A DNA stretch of 64,000 nucleotides from Cellulomonas sp. (GCF_017744555.1 NZ_JAGIBD010000021.1:51255-115254); one strand, 5' to 3'; counted from the first letter of the stretch, positions 7,297 through 16,256 are shown. The notes: generated by a model from the sequence alone, not told the origin. A program made the numbers and translations.

Positions 7297-8505
7297 GTGC
7301 GCGCACTGACCTGGCAGGGACGTGAGGACGTCCGGGGCGAGACGGTCCCGGACCCGCGGATCGAGGAGCCGACCGACGCAATCGTCCGGGTCACGTCCAC
7401 GGCCATCTGCGGCTCCGACCTGCACCTGTACGGCGTGCTCGGCATGTACCTCGACAAGGGCGACGTGCTGGGCCACGAGGCCATGGGGGTCGTCGAGGAG
7501 GTCGGGTCGGGAGCGGGCCGCCTCCAGGTCGGCGACCGCGTGGTCGTCCCGTTCGGGATCGCGTGCGGCACCTGCTGGATGTGCCGCCGCGGGCTCATGT
7601 CCCAGTGCGAGACGACTCAGGTCCGCGACCAGGACAAGGGCGCCGCGCTGTTCGGGTACACCAAGCTCTACGGCCAGGTGCCGGGCGGTCAGGCGCAGTA
7701 CCTGCGTGTGCCGCAGGCGCAGTTCGGGCCCGTCGTGGTCCCGGACGACGGCTCTCCCGACGAGCGCTACCTGTACCTGTCCGACGTGCTGCCCACGTCG
7801 TGGCAGGCCGTCCAGTACGCCGACGTCCCGGCCGGGGGGTCCGTCGTGGTGGTCGGCCTCGGGCCGATCGGGCAGATGTCGGCCCGGATCGCCGCGCACC
7901 GCGGTGCGTCGCGGGTCATCGGGCTCGACCGGGTGCCCGAGCGGCTCGAGATGGCGCGCCGGCACGGGATCGACGTGATCGACGTGAAGGCGGTGGACGA
8001 CTCGCTCGGGGCGGTGCGCGACCTGACCGACGGGCGCGGCGCCGACTCGGTGATCGACGCCGTCGGCATGGAGGCGCACGGGTCACCCGGCGCGTCCGCG
8101 GCCCAGAGGGCGGCGGGGCTGCTGCCCGACGCGGTGTCCCGGCCGTTCGTCGAGAAGGCCGGGATCGACCGGATGGCGGCGCTCCAGACGGCCATCCGGC
8201 TCGTGCGGCGCGGGGGCACGGTGTCCATCTCGGGCGTCTACGGCGGTGCGGTCGACCCGATGCCGATGATGGATCTCTTCGACCGGCAGATCACCCTGCG
8301 CATGGGGCAGGCGAACGTCCGCCGCTGGGTCGACGACTTGCTCCCGCTCGTCTCGGCCGACGACGACCCCCTCGGCGTGCTCGACCTGCGGACCCACCGC
8401 GTCCCGCTCGAGCAGGCGCCGGACGCGTACGCGATGTTCCAGGAGAAGCGCGACGGCTGCATCAAGGTCGTGCTAGACCCCGCCGCGACCGAGGGAGGGC
8501 ACTGA
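7297..8505 (+). CDS. Zinc-dependent alcohol dehydrogenase (MDR family)
   Basis: A medium-chain dehydrogenase of 402 residues. It shows the catalytic zinc set (ICGSDLH and GHEAMGVVEEVG), the four-cysteine structural zinc lobe (CGTCWMCRRGLMSQC) and a Rossmann VVVVGLGPIGQM motif. It resembles formaldehyde-dehydrogenase-like or glutathione-independent ADHs that oxidise alcohols or aldehydes with NAD. GTG 7297 is preferred over an upstream GTG at 7249 because GAGGAGG lies 5 bases ahead of it. It is followed, after a one-base gap, by another short-chain dehydrogenase, so the genes form an operon. The exact substrate is not evident. Confidence 0.87.
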   Translation: MRALTWQGREDVRGETVPDPRIEEPTDAIVRVTSTAICGSDLHLYGVLGMYLDKGDVLGHEAMGVVEEVGSGAGRLQVGDRVVVPFGIACGTCWMCRRGLMSQCETTQVRDQDKGAALFGYTKLYGQVPGGQAQYLRVPQAQFGPVVVPDDGSPDERYLYLSDVLPTSWQAVQYADVPAGGSVVVVGLGPIGQMSARIAAHRGASRVIGLDRVPERLEMARRHGIDVIDVKAVDDSLGAVRDLTDGRGADSVIDAVGMEAHGSPGASAAQRAAGLLPDAVSRPFVEKAGIDRMAALQTAIRLVRRGGTVSISGVYGGAVDPMPMMDLFDRQITLRMGQANVRRWVDDLLPLVSADDDPLGVLDLRTHRVPLEQAPDAYAMFQEKRDGCIKVVLDPAATEGGH

Positions 8506-8506
8506 C

Positions 8507-9313
8507 ATGGGACCGCAGACTCCCCGCCCGCTCGCCGTCGTCACGGGCGCCTCGAGCGGCATCGGCCTCGAGCTCGCCCGGCAGCTCGGCGAGCGCGGCT
8601 TCGACCTGCTCATGACGGCAGAGGACCCGCAGGTCGTCGTCGCCGCGGACGCCGTCGCCGGGCAGGACTGCGCCGTCCGCGCCGTCGTGGCCGACCTGAC
8701 GCGGCAGGACGGCGTGGACCGGCTCGTCGCCGACGTCATCGCCCTCGGCCGACCCGTCGACGTCCTCGCGCTCAACGCGGGCGTCGGGCACGGCGGGGCC
8801 TTCCTCGACACGCCCGTCGAGGGCGACGTCGAGGTCGTCATGCTCAACGTCCTCGCGACCGTCCGCCTCGCCAAGGCGTTCCTGCCCGCGATGGTGTCCC
8901 GCGGCGCCGGGCGCGTGCTGTTCACGGCATCCACGGCGAGCCTCATGCCCGGGCCGTACTACGCGACGTACGCGGCGTCGAAGGCGTTCGTCCTGTCGTT
9001 CGCGGAAGCGCTCCGGTACGAGCTCAAGGACACCGGCGTCACCGTCACCGCACTCCTTCCGGGGCAGACGGACACCGACTTCTTCGAGCGCGCCGACATG
9101 CAGGACACGCCTGTCGGCCGCGGCGGCAAGGACGACCCCGCCGACGTCGCCGCGCAGGCGCTCGACGGTCTCATGGCCGGCAAGGACAAGGTCGAGGTGC
9201 GCAGCCTGCGCGCCCGGAGCCAGACCGCCGCCGCGGCCGTGCTGCCCGACCGCGCCAAGGCCGCCGTCCACGCGCGCTTCACCCGCCCCGACGACCTCGA
9301 CGAGGACGACTGA
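8507..9313 (+). CDS. Short-chain dehydrogenase/reductase
   Basis: The 268-residue protein has the TGASSGIG cofactor loop, NAGVG, a Ser in the FTASTAS strand, and Y155/K159 of the YAASK motif. An acidic tail (DDLDEDD) closes the protein. A GAGGGAGGG ribosome-binding site lies inside the end of the upstream dehydrogenase gene. It belongs to the classical SDRs close to YqjQ/DltE-type oxidoreductases. The substrate is unknown. Tight spacing with both neighbours (1 and 2 bases) shows co-transcription with the alcohol dehydrogenase and the TPP enzyme. Confidence 0.86.
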   Translation: MGPQTPRPLAVVTGASSGIGLELARQLGERGFDLLMTAEDPQVVVAADAVAGQDCAVRAVVADLTRQDGVDRLVADVIALGRPVDVLALNAGVGHGGAFLDTPVEGDVEVVMLNVLATVRLAKAFLPAMVSRGAGRVLFTASTASLMPGPYYATYAASKAFVLSFAEALRYELKDTGVTVTALLPGQTDTDFFERADMQDTPVGRGGKDDPADVAAQALDGLMAGKDKVEVRSLRARSQTAAAAVLPDRAKAAVHARFTRPDDLDEDD

Positions 9314-9315
9314 CG

Positions 9316-11088
9316 GTGGGGACCCCCACGGTCGCCGACGGCGTCGTCGCACGCCTGCTCGACTGGGGCGTCGACCGCGTGTTCGGCTACGCCGGCGACG
9401 GCGTCGACCCGCTCCTCGCGGCCCTCGCACGCCGACAGGACCAGATCGCGCTCGTCACCGCCCGGCACGAGGAGATGTCCGCCTTCATGGCGAGCGGGCA
9501 CGCCAGGTTCGGCGGCGGCGTCGGTGTGTGCCTCGCCACCCAGGGCCCCGGCGCGATCCACCTGCTCAACGGGCTGTACGACGCCAAGCTCGACCACGTC
9601 CCGGTCGTCGCCCTCGTCGGCCAGGTCGTGACCACCGCGCTCGGCTCCGGCTACCTGCAGGAGGTGGACCTGGCGACGCTGCTCAAGGACGTGTGCGGCG
9701 AGTACCTGCAGACCGTCATGACCCCCGAGCAGCTGCCGCTCGTCCTCGACGACGCGTTCCGCACCGCGCTCGCGGCGTCGGCGCCGGTCGCCGTGATCCT
9801 CCCGCACGACGTGCAGAAGGCCGACCTTCCCGACGACGAGCGGCACGAGCACGGCCTCGTGCCCACGTCCACCGCGTTCGCGCGCGGCCGGTCCGTGCCC
9901 GGACCCGACGAGCTCGCTGCGGCAGCGGAGCTCCTGGGTGCCGGGGAACGCGTGGCCGTGCTGCTCGGCCAGGGCGGCCGCGCGGCCGCCGAGCAGGTGC
10001 GCGCCGTCGCCGAACGGCTCGGCGCGGGCGTCACGACCTCCCTGCTCGGCAAGCCCGTGCTCGACGAGGGGCTGCCGTACCACTGCGGCGTCATGGGCCA
10101 CCTCGGCACCACGGCGTCCGCGGACCTGCTCGGGTCGTGCGACACGCTCCTCGTCGTCGGCAGCAACGATCCGTGGACCGAGTTCTACCCCGCACCCGGT
10201 CAGGCGCGCGCCGTGCAGGTCGACGTCACCGCCCGGAACATCGGCACCAAGTACCCGGACGAGGTCGCCCTCGTCGGGGACGCGGGCGACACGCTCGACG
10301 CGCTGCTCCCGCTCCTGCCCGAGAAGGCCGGATGGCGGCAGGACGTGGAGTCGTTCACGCGGACCTGGCACGCCGTCGTCCGGCGCCGCGTCACCCAGAC
10401 CACCGAGCGGCTCAACCCCCAGCGCGTCGTGCACGACCTGAGCGCCGCCCTCCCGCACGACGCGCAGGTCGCCGTCGACGTCGGGTCCGTCACCTACTGG
10501 TACGCACGGTTCCTGCGCCTGCCGCCCGGCGTCCCGGCGCACCTGTCCAGCACGCTCGCGTCGATGGGCTGCGCCCTGCCCTACGGCATCGCCGCCAAGC
10601 TCCTGCACCCGGACCGGCCCGTGGTCGCGCTCGCGGGCGACGGCGCCATGCAGATGAACGGGCTCGCCGAGCTCATCACGGTCGCGGACCGCTGGCGCGA
10701 CTGGGCCGACCCCCGGTTCGTCGTCCTCGTCCTGCACAACGGCGACCTCGCGGAGGTGTCCTGGGAGCAGCGCGAGATGGAAGGCGACCCGCGCTTCCCG
10801 ACGTCCCAGCACGTGCCGTCGTTCCCGTACGCGGAGTACGCCGAGCTGCTCGGCCTGCGCGGGATCCGCGTCGAGCGCGAGGACGACGTCGAGACCGCCT
10901 GGCGGTCCGCGTTCGCGGCCGACCGGCCCGTCGTGGTCGAGGCGGTCATGGACCGCGACGTCCCCCTCCTCGCACCCCGGCAGCCGGACGAGAAGGTCGA
11001 CCAGATGCTGCGGGGTCTCGCCCAGGAGGCGCACGCCTCCGACGCGCGCCGGCTCGTCGAGGAGCAGCGCCGGCACGAGCGGGCCTGA
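9316..11088 (+). CDS. Thiamine-diphosphate enzyme, pyruvate oxidase / acetolactate synthase-like
   Basis: Three-domain TPP enzyme of 590 residues. The N-terminal PYR domain contains the catalytic glutamate E52 in ARHEEMS, and a central Rossmann-like domain follows. The C-terminal PP domain carries the G441-D442-G443 metal-TPP motif with N448. It is closest in feel to the 'thiamine pyrophosphate-requiring' proteins related to PoxB, not to the biosynthetic IlvB, and no small ilvN-like subunit gene is nearby. Start GTG 9316 lies 2 bases after the previous stop. A role in 2-oxo acid decarboxylation or oxidation, coupled with the dehydrogenases upstream, is plausible but unproven. Confidence 0.83.
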   Translation: MGTPTVADGVVARLLDWGVDRVFGYAGDGVDPLLAALARRQDQIALVTARHEEMSAFMASGHARFGGGVGVCLATQGPGAIHLLNGLYDAKLDHVPVVALVGQVVTTALGSGYLQEVDLATLLKDVCGEYLQTVMTPEQLPLVLDDAFRTALAASAPVAVILPHDVQKADLPDDERHEHGLVPTSTAFARGRSVPGPDELAAAAELLGAGERVAVLLGQGGRAAAEQVRAVAERLGAGVTTSLLGKPVLDEGLPYHCGVMGHLGTTASADLLGSCDTLLVVGSNDPWTEFYPAPGQARAVQVDVTARNIGTKYPDEVALVGDAGDTLDALLPLLPEKAGWRQDVESFTRTWHAVVRRRVTQTTERLNPQRVVHDLSAALPHDAQVAVDVGSVTYWYARFLRLPPGVPAHLSSTLASMGCALPYGIAAKLLHPDRPVVALAGDGAMQMNGLAELITVADRWRDWADPRFVVLVLHNGDLAEVSWEQREMEGDPRFPTSQHVPSFPYAEYAELLGLRGIRVEREDDVETAWRSAFAADRPVVVEAVMDRDVPLLAPRQPDEKVDQMLRGLAQEAHASDARRLVEEQRRHERA

Positions 11089-11148
11089 GACCTCAGAGCC
11101 CGAACGCCTCGCGCGGTCGCCCGTGGAACCGCGCAGGTCACGAGCCGG

Positions 11149-11532
11149 TCAGGCCCGCGGCTCCGGGCCCGGGTCCTCGACCGTGACGTCCGGGTCGATG
11201 CGGTCGGCCGTCCTGAGCCGGTCGTCGAGCTCCGCACGTGTCCCGCTCACCTGCTCGGCGCGCACGCGCGCCTCGTTCTGCATCGCGGCCGCGTCGGCCG
11301 CCCGCGAGTCGGCCTCCGCCTGCGCGAGCCGGGCCTGCGCGTCGAGCCGTGCGGCCTCCGCCTCGCGCCGCTGCAGCTCGACCTGCTCGGCGGCGGCCTT
11401 CTCGCGGATCTCCTGGGCCTTCGCCCGCTGCGCCTCCTCGCGCCCGCGGCCACGCCGCCCGACCAGCAGGACGATCGCGACGACGACGAGAACGGCTGCG
11501 ACGGCGATGATGATCCACCCGGTCGTGTCCAT
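11149..11532 (-). CDS. Small membrane-anchored coiled-coil protein, 127 residues
   Basis: The protein begins with one hydrophobic segment (residues about 6-24, WIIIAVAAVLVVVAIVLLVG) followed by a basic RRGRGR stop-transfer. A long Ala/Glu/Arg/Gln helix with strong coiled-coil character runs over residues 35-100, and the tail is acidic and Pro-rich. The ATG at 11532 has an excellent GAGGAGG ribosome-binding site. It is transcribed away from the protease-phospholipase fusion gene, with 330 bases between the starts, so the two may share control. No enzymatic motif is seen. A scaffold or envelope-stress role like that of other single-span coiled-coil proteins is only a guess. Confidence 0.7.
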   Translation of the reverse strand: MDTTGWIIIAVAAVLVVVAIVLLVGRRGRGREEAQRAKAQEIREKAAAEQVELQRREAEAARLDAQARLAQAEADSRAADAAAMQNEARVRAEQVSGTRAELDDRLRTADRIDPDVTVEDPGPEPRA

Positions 11533-11862
11533 CTGTGCACCTCCTCGGATCGGCCCCCCTCCTGGGCATTGGACTGCCGTCCGGATGGACCCGCAACCGC
11601 ACGTGCCTGGGGCGGTGCCGCTGCACCGCTGCCCGTTCGGGCAGCCGTCCTGCTCGCGGGGGCGGGCCGCGCGGCCCTGACCGGCGCCCGTCGGCTGCCT
11701 ACCGTGGGAGTGCGGGCCGACGTCCGCCCTTGCCCGACGGCGGCCGGCGGTCGTTCCGCGCGAGACGCATCGCCACCGCGGCCGACGCGGGCCCGAGCGC
11801 ACCGGCCCGCGGCAGGCCGCCCGGGGACGTCCCGGCTGCCGTACGTCGTCGGGGAGGTCGTC
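11533..11862. other. 330-base divergent intergenic region
   Basis: It separates the membrane coiled-coil gene (left, minus strand) from the protease fusion gene (right, plus strand). It holds a small hairpin (GCTGCCC, loop GTTC, GGGCAGC at 11628-11645) and a TACCGT -10-like box at 11700-11705 facing right. Frames run open through it but without credible start or coding similarity, so I see no gene here. Confidence 0.5.
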
Positions 11863-14145
11863 GTGGACCGCTTGGCTGTGGAGCGCAACTTCGCGAGCCT
11901 GTCGCTCAAGGACCTGCTCGAGGCGCGGGACAACTACCACTGGCACCTCACGTCGATGACGAACGTCGTCGGGACCGCCGTCGGCCTGTACTACGTCCGT
12001 CGGGCGGAGCCGTGGCCGAACGAGACGCCGCCCGCGGAGGCCGGTCGGGCCCGCACGGACAAGGGCCCCCGGACGTTCGCGAACAGCGAGGTCCGGGCCT
12101 ACTCGTGGCCGTGCGTGCTCGTGCTGGTGGACCGCTGGGTCGAGCGCGAGGAGTTCGGCACCGGGGAGGGCCAGGTCCCGCCGGGGGAGATGGTGCCCAG
12201 GACGCTGTACATGCCTGACGGCCGGACCGTCCCCGTGTGCGTCGTCCAGGTGGACGCGCAGGAGCCGGCCGGCGACCTCCTGCCCGCCTGGACGTGGCCG
12301 AAGTCGGTGATCGGGGGAGGCTTCCCTCTCGTGGCACGGTCGCAGGGGGTCGACCACGTCGCAAGCGTCGGCGGGCTCGTCACCGACGGCCACACCGTGT
12401 ACGCGCTGACCAGCCGTCACGTCGCCGGGCCCGAGGGGACGCCCGTGTCGACGCTGCTGCGCGGCCGGCGCGTGACCGTCGGGACGTCGACGAGCAAGCA
12501 GCTCACGCGGCTGCCGCTCGGCGAGGTGTACGCCGACTTCACGGCCCGGCGCACCTACCTCACCCTGGACGCAGGTCTCGTCGAGGTGGGCGACCTCGAC
12601 CAGTGGACGTCACAGATCTACGGTCTGCCGCCCCTGGGCGAGCTCGCGGACCTGAGCGAGCGCAACATCGGCACCCGGCTGATCGACGCGCCTGTCGTCG
12701 CCTTCGGCGCCGCGTCCGGCCGGCTCGACGGTCGCATCGCCGCCCTGTTCTACCGGTACCGCAGCATCGGCGGCTACGACGAGGTCACCGACCTGCTCAT
12801 CGCCCCGCAGCCCGGCACCCCGGGCTCCCAGCCGGGCGACTCGGGCACCTTGTGGCACCTGCGGGAAGAAGGGTCCGACCGGCTGCGGCCGATCGCGCTG
12901 CAGTGGGGCGGTCAGAGCTTCGTCTCCGGCGGCGGCACGAAGAACTTCAACTTCACCCTGGCGGCCAACCTCTCGAACGTCATCCGGCTGCTCGACGTCG
13001 AGCTCGTGCTCGACCACAACCGTGGCGCTCAGCCCTTCTGGGGAAAGACGGGCCACTACGGCATCGCGGCCCTCGCGTGCGCGCAGGTGACGTCCCCGGG
13101 GCTGCGGACGCTCATGCACGAGAACGTGGACCGCATCAGCTTCCCGCTCGACGGCTTCGACGCCGACGCGATCGACCAGGCGACCAAGGACGCCAAGAAG
13201 AACGGCTCGTTCATGCCGCTCGCCGACGTCCCCGACCTCATCTGGAAGAACCTGGCGACCAAGGTGCCCGGCGGCCGCGACACGAGCTTCAGCGGGCACG
13301 GCACCACGGGGCCCGAGCACCCGACCCACTACGCCGACATCGACGTCGAGGACGCCACAGGAGCGACCCTGCGGCAACGCTGCGTCGACGACCCCGCGAA
13401 CGTCGCGGTCACGGTGTGGCAGGCGACCTACGACGCGCTGGGCGAGACAGAGTCGACGAAGCGCGGCCTGCTGCCCTTCCGGGTCTGGCAGTTCTACGAC
13501 GAGCTCGTCGCTGCCCTGACCGCCGGCGACCTGCGCCGCTACGTGTGCGCGGCGGGGCTCATGTCGCACTACGTCGGCGACGCGTCCCAGCCCTTGCACG
13601 GCTCACACCTTGCCGACGGGATCGACGCCGGTCCGCAGCAGGGCAAGGGCAAGGGCGTGCACTCGTCGTTCGAGACGTACCTGGTCGACTTCAAGGCCGA
13701 CGAGATCCTGCTGCGACTCCCGGCGGCGGCGGACGCCCTCGCCCAGGGTCCGCGCCCGCCGATCACCACCGGGCAGGAGGCCGCGGTCGCGGTGGTGCAG
13801 CTCATGGACCGGGCCGCGCACACGATCGACGCCATGGCGCTCGTCGAGGCGTACGCCGCGACCCAGACGGGCCAGACGAAGAACCCGACGCACAACCACG
13901 CGGTCCTCGAGGCGCTGTGGCAGCAGTTCGGCGACGCCACGATCGACGTCCTCGCGGACGGGGCGGTCACGCTCGCGCAGATCTGGGAGGCGGCGTGGGT
14001 CGAGGCCGGTGCCGAGCAGCGGTTCGCTCAGGAGCAGCTCGTCGGGATGGACCGTGACGAGCTGCGCGCGCTGTACGAGGATCCCAGGTTCGTCCCGTCG
14101 CTGGATCTCGACGACATCGGCGCCGTGCTCGTCCCGCACCCGTGA
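11863..14145 (+). CDS. Trypsin-like protease domain fused to a zinc phospholipase C / S1-P1 nuclease-like domain
   Basis: A 760-residue two-domain protein. After about 60 residues of unknown type (DLLEARDNYHWHL) the first half is a chymotrypsin-fold domain with a complete triad: H186 in TSRHVAG, D236 in LDAGLVEV, S327 in PGDSGT. The second half, from about residue 390, has the zinc-ligand pattern of B. cereus phospholipase C and S1/P1 nucleases: H398, H489 and D492, then H569-x3-D573-x5-H579 and H600-x3-E604. The final H-x3-E is the phospholipase C form. GTG 11863 has GGGGAGG upstream. There is no signal peptide, which is odd for both parent families. I infer a cytoplasmic or non-classically released hydrolase whose protease part may act on a partner or on itself. 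I know of no described function for this architecture. Confidence 0.72.
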   Translation: MDRLAVERNFASLSLKDLLEARDNYHWHLTSMTNVVGTAVGLYYVRRAEPWPNETPPAEAGRARTDKGPRTFANSEVRAYSWPCVLVLVDRWVEREEFGTGEGQVPPGEMVPRTLYMPDGRTVPVCVVQVDAQEPAGDLLPAWTWPKSVIGGGFPLVARSQGVDHVASVGGLVTDGHTVYALTSRHVAGPEGTPVSTLLRGRRVTVGTSTSKQLTRLPLGEVYADFTARRTYLTLDAGLVEVGDLDQWTSQIYGLPPLGELADLSERNIGTRLIDAPVVAFGAASGRLDGRIAALFYRYRSIGGYDEVTDLLIAPQPGTPGSQPGDSGTLWHLREEGSDRLRPIALQWGGQSFVSGGGTKNFNFTLAANLSNVIRLLDVELVLDHNRGAQPFWGKTGHYGIAALACAQVTSPGLRTLMHENVDRISFPLDGFDADAIDQATKDAKKNGSFMPLADVPDLIWKNLATKVPGGRDTSFSGHGTTGPEHPTHYADIDVEDATGATLRQRCVDDPANVAVTVWQATYDALGETESTKRGLLPFRVWQFYDELVAALTAGDLRRYVCAAGLMSHYVGDASQPLHGSHLADGIDAGPQQGKGKGVHSSFETYLVDFKADEILLRLPAAADALAQGPRPPITTGQEAAVAVVQLMDRAAHTIDAMALVEAYAATQTGQTKNPTHNHAVLEALWQQFGDATIDVLADGAVTLAQIWEAAWVEAGAEQRFAQEQLVGMDRDELRALYEDPRFVPSLDLDDIGAVLVPHP

Positions 14146-14168
14146 CGTCCTCCTCGACCGGACGTCGG

Positions 14169-15848
14169 TCAGGCGGCCTCGCGCTCCGAGCGCCTCACGT
14201 GGGACCGGGCGTGGTCGAGGGCCGGCGCGAGCTCGTCGAACAGGTGGTTCTCGTGGCGGAGCTCGTCGAGGACGCCCACGCGGGTCAGCAGTGGCAGGTG
14301 CGCGGGCTGGATGCCCTTGACCAGCACCGTGACCCCGGCCAGCTCCAGGTCGGCGACGAGCTCGGCCAGCGCGTGCGCGCCCGTGGCGTCGATCAGGCGG
14401 AGCTGGGAGAGCCGCAGCACCACGACGCGCGCGTCCGCGTCCGCGCGGATCTCGGTGCCGATGCGTTCGGCGGCCCCGAAGAACATCGCGCCGTCGAGCC
14501 GGTACAGCGCGATGTGCTCGTCACCGTGGAGGGCGGGGCCGGGCAGCGGCTCGCGATGGACCGACGTCGCGCGTGACACCGCGCGCAGCGCGAAGAACGC
14601 GGCGACGAGCAGACCGATCTGCACGGCCTCGATCAGGTCGACGGCGATCGTGATGATCGCCGTCACCACCAGCACCAGCGCGTCCGCGCGCGTGCTGCTC
14701 AGCACGGCGCGGATCGCGTCCACCGAGACCATGCGGACCGCCGTCATCATGAGCACGCCGGACAGCGCCGCGAGGGGGATCGCCGAGACCGCGCTCGTGC
14801 CGAGGTAGATCACGCCGACGATCACGAGCGAGTGCGCGACCGCGGCGAGCCGTGTCCGGGCGCCGGCGCGCAGGTTCACCGCGGTCCGCGCGATCGCCCC
14901 CGTGGCGGGCATGCCACCGAACACGGCCGACGCCATCGAGGCGAGACCCTGGCCCACGAGCTCGCGGTCAGGGTCGTAGCGCCGCGCGTTGTCGCTGGGT
15001 CCGAGCGGTGGCCGACCGCGGCCCACCGTCGTCGGCGGCATGGCCGCCGCGACCCGGGCCGACAGCAGCGACTCGATCGCCGCGAGCGCCGCCACGGCGA
15101 CCGCGGGCCCCATCAGCGACCTGAGCAGCCCGGGATCGACGGCCGGGAGCGTCGGGACCGGCAGGGAGTCGGGCAGCGCGCCGATCCGCGCCACCGGGGC
15201 GTCCGTGAGCTGCGCGATGACGGTGACGACCACGACCCCGACCAGCGAGGCCGGGACGCCCGGCGCGAGCCGGGGCAGGACGAGCATGACGGCGGCGACG
15301 ATCGCGACGGCAGCCAGCGTCCAGGCGACGGTGGGCCCGGAGTGCCTCACGGAGTCCACGGCGACGACGAGCGGGTTGCCGCCGACCGCCGCCGTGACGC
15401 CGACGGCGGCCGGGACCTGCTGGAGGAAGATGATCGTCGCGATCCCGAGCGTGAACCCTTCGACGACGGGCCACGGCACGAACGTCACCACGCGCCCCAG
15501 CCGCGACGCCCCGGCGAGGAGCACGATCACGCCGGCCAGCATCGCCACGACGGGCACGACCGACGGCCCGTGCGTCGCCACGATCGGCGCGAGCACCACG
15601 GCCATGGCCCCGGTCGGTCCGGAGACCTGGACGCGGGAGCCACCGAACACGGCGGCGACGATCCCGGCGACGACGGCCGTGACCAGGCCGGCGGAGGCTC
15701 CGACGCCGGCGTTGACGCCGAAGGCGAGGGCCAGCGGGAGCGCGACGATGCCGACCGTGACGCCGGCGACGAGGTCGTTCCGCAGCGTGCGGGGGCGCAG
15801 GTCCAGGTCGGCCCGACCGGGAAGCAGCCCGCGAGGTGACCAGCTCAG
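14169..15848 (-). CDS. SulP-family anion transporter with STAS domain, probable CTG start
   Basis: The transport domain begins with NDLVAGVTVGIVALPLALAF, followed by about ten further hydrophobic segments. A C-terminal STAS domain contains VVVLRLSQLRLIDATGAHAL. SulP proteins carry sulfate, bicarbonate or other anions across the membrane. The first ATG in frame (15650) would cut off the conserved first helices, and no ATG, GTG or TTG exists further up before unrelated sequence. A CTG at 15848 gives 559 residues, the family length, and overlaps the stop of the upstream ArsR gene in a CTGA arrangement like the ATGA overlaps elsewhere in this window. I therefore propose a non-canonical CTG start and translational coupling. 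Confidence 0.78.
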   Translation of the reverse strand: MSWSPRGLLPGRADLDLRPRTLRNDLVAGVTVGIVALPLALAFGVNAGVGASAGLVTAVVAGIVAAVFGGSRVQVSGPTGAMAVVLAPIVATHGPSVVPVVAMLAGVIVLLAGASRLGRVVTFVPWPVVEGFTLGIATIIFLQQVPAAVGVTAAVGGNPLVVAVDSVRHSGPTVAWTLAAVAIVAAVMLVLPRLAPGVPASLVGVVVVTVIAQLTDAPVARIGALPDSLPVPTLPAVDPGLLRSLMGPAVAVAALAAIESLLSARVAAAMPPTTVGRGRPPLGPSDNARRYDPDRELVGQGLASMASAVFGGMPATGAIARTAVNLRAGARTRLAAVAHSLVIVGVIYLGTSAVSAIPLAALSGVLMMTAVRMVSVDAIRAVLSSTRADALVLVVTAIITIAVDLIEAVQIGLLVAAFFALRAVSRATSVHREPLPGPALHGDEHIALYRLDGAMFFGAAERIGTEIRADADARVVVLRLSQLRLIDATGAHALAELVADLELAGVTVLVKGIQPAHLPLLTRVGVLDELRHENHLFDELAPALDHARSHVRRSEREAA

Positions 15849-16234
15849 GGTGTGCCACCACCCACGTGCGCGTCGGGGAGCGCGGGGAGGTCGTCGGCCG
15901 CGGCGAGGCGGGCGCCGGACTCGCTGAGCGTCTCTCGCAGGAACGCGCGCGCCACGACCAGCAGGTCGGCGACGAGCGGGCGGCTCAGGCGGTAGACGAC
16001 CGTGTTGCCGGTGCGCGCCGACGTCACGACACCGGCGCGCTTGAGCACGGCGAGGTGCTGCGACAGCACCGACGCCTCGACGCCTGTCGTGCCGAGCAGG
16101 CTGCTGACCGGCGCCGAATGATCGGCGGCGGCGCTGAGCACCTCGAGGACCTGGATCCGGGTGGGGTGCGCGAGGGAGCGGAACAGCTCGGCCTTGATGG
16201 CGTACAGCGGAGCGGTCGTCTCCGTGATGGGCAT
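15845..16234 (-). CDS. ArsR/SmtB-family transcriptional regulator
   Basis: This 129-residue winged-helix regulator has the recognition-helix region SVLSQHLAVLKRAGVV followed by the wing (TSARTGNTVVYRLS). LFRSLAHPTRIQVLEVL near the N-terminus is typical of the family. A metal-binding CxC box in the recognition helix is missing, so it may sense another ligand or use other sites. The ATG at 16234 has a GGAGGTG ribosome-binding site. Its stop overlaps the SulP transporter start by 4 bases, so it very likely controls the transporter in an operon. A partly symmetric operator candidate lies 23 bases upstream of its start. Confidence 0.85.
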   Translation of the reverse strand: MPITETTAPLYAIKAELFRSLAHPTRIQVLEVLSAAADHSAPVSSLLGTTGVEASVLSQHLAVLKRAGVVTSARTGNTVVYRLSRPLVADLLVVARAFLRETLSESGARLAAADDLPALPDAHVGGGTP

Positions 16235-16256
16235 GGCACCTCCAGTCGTTGCGCAG

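Noticed and set aside
14237..14251. TCGAAC with a nearby GTTC inside the SulP gene as a LexA box
   Set aside because: The spacing is five rather than four, the right arm is incomplete, and the site is inside coding sequence near a 3' end.
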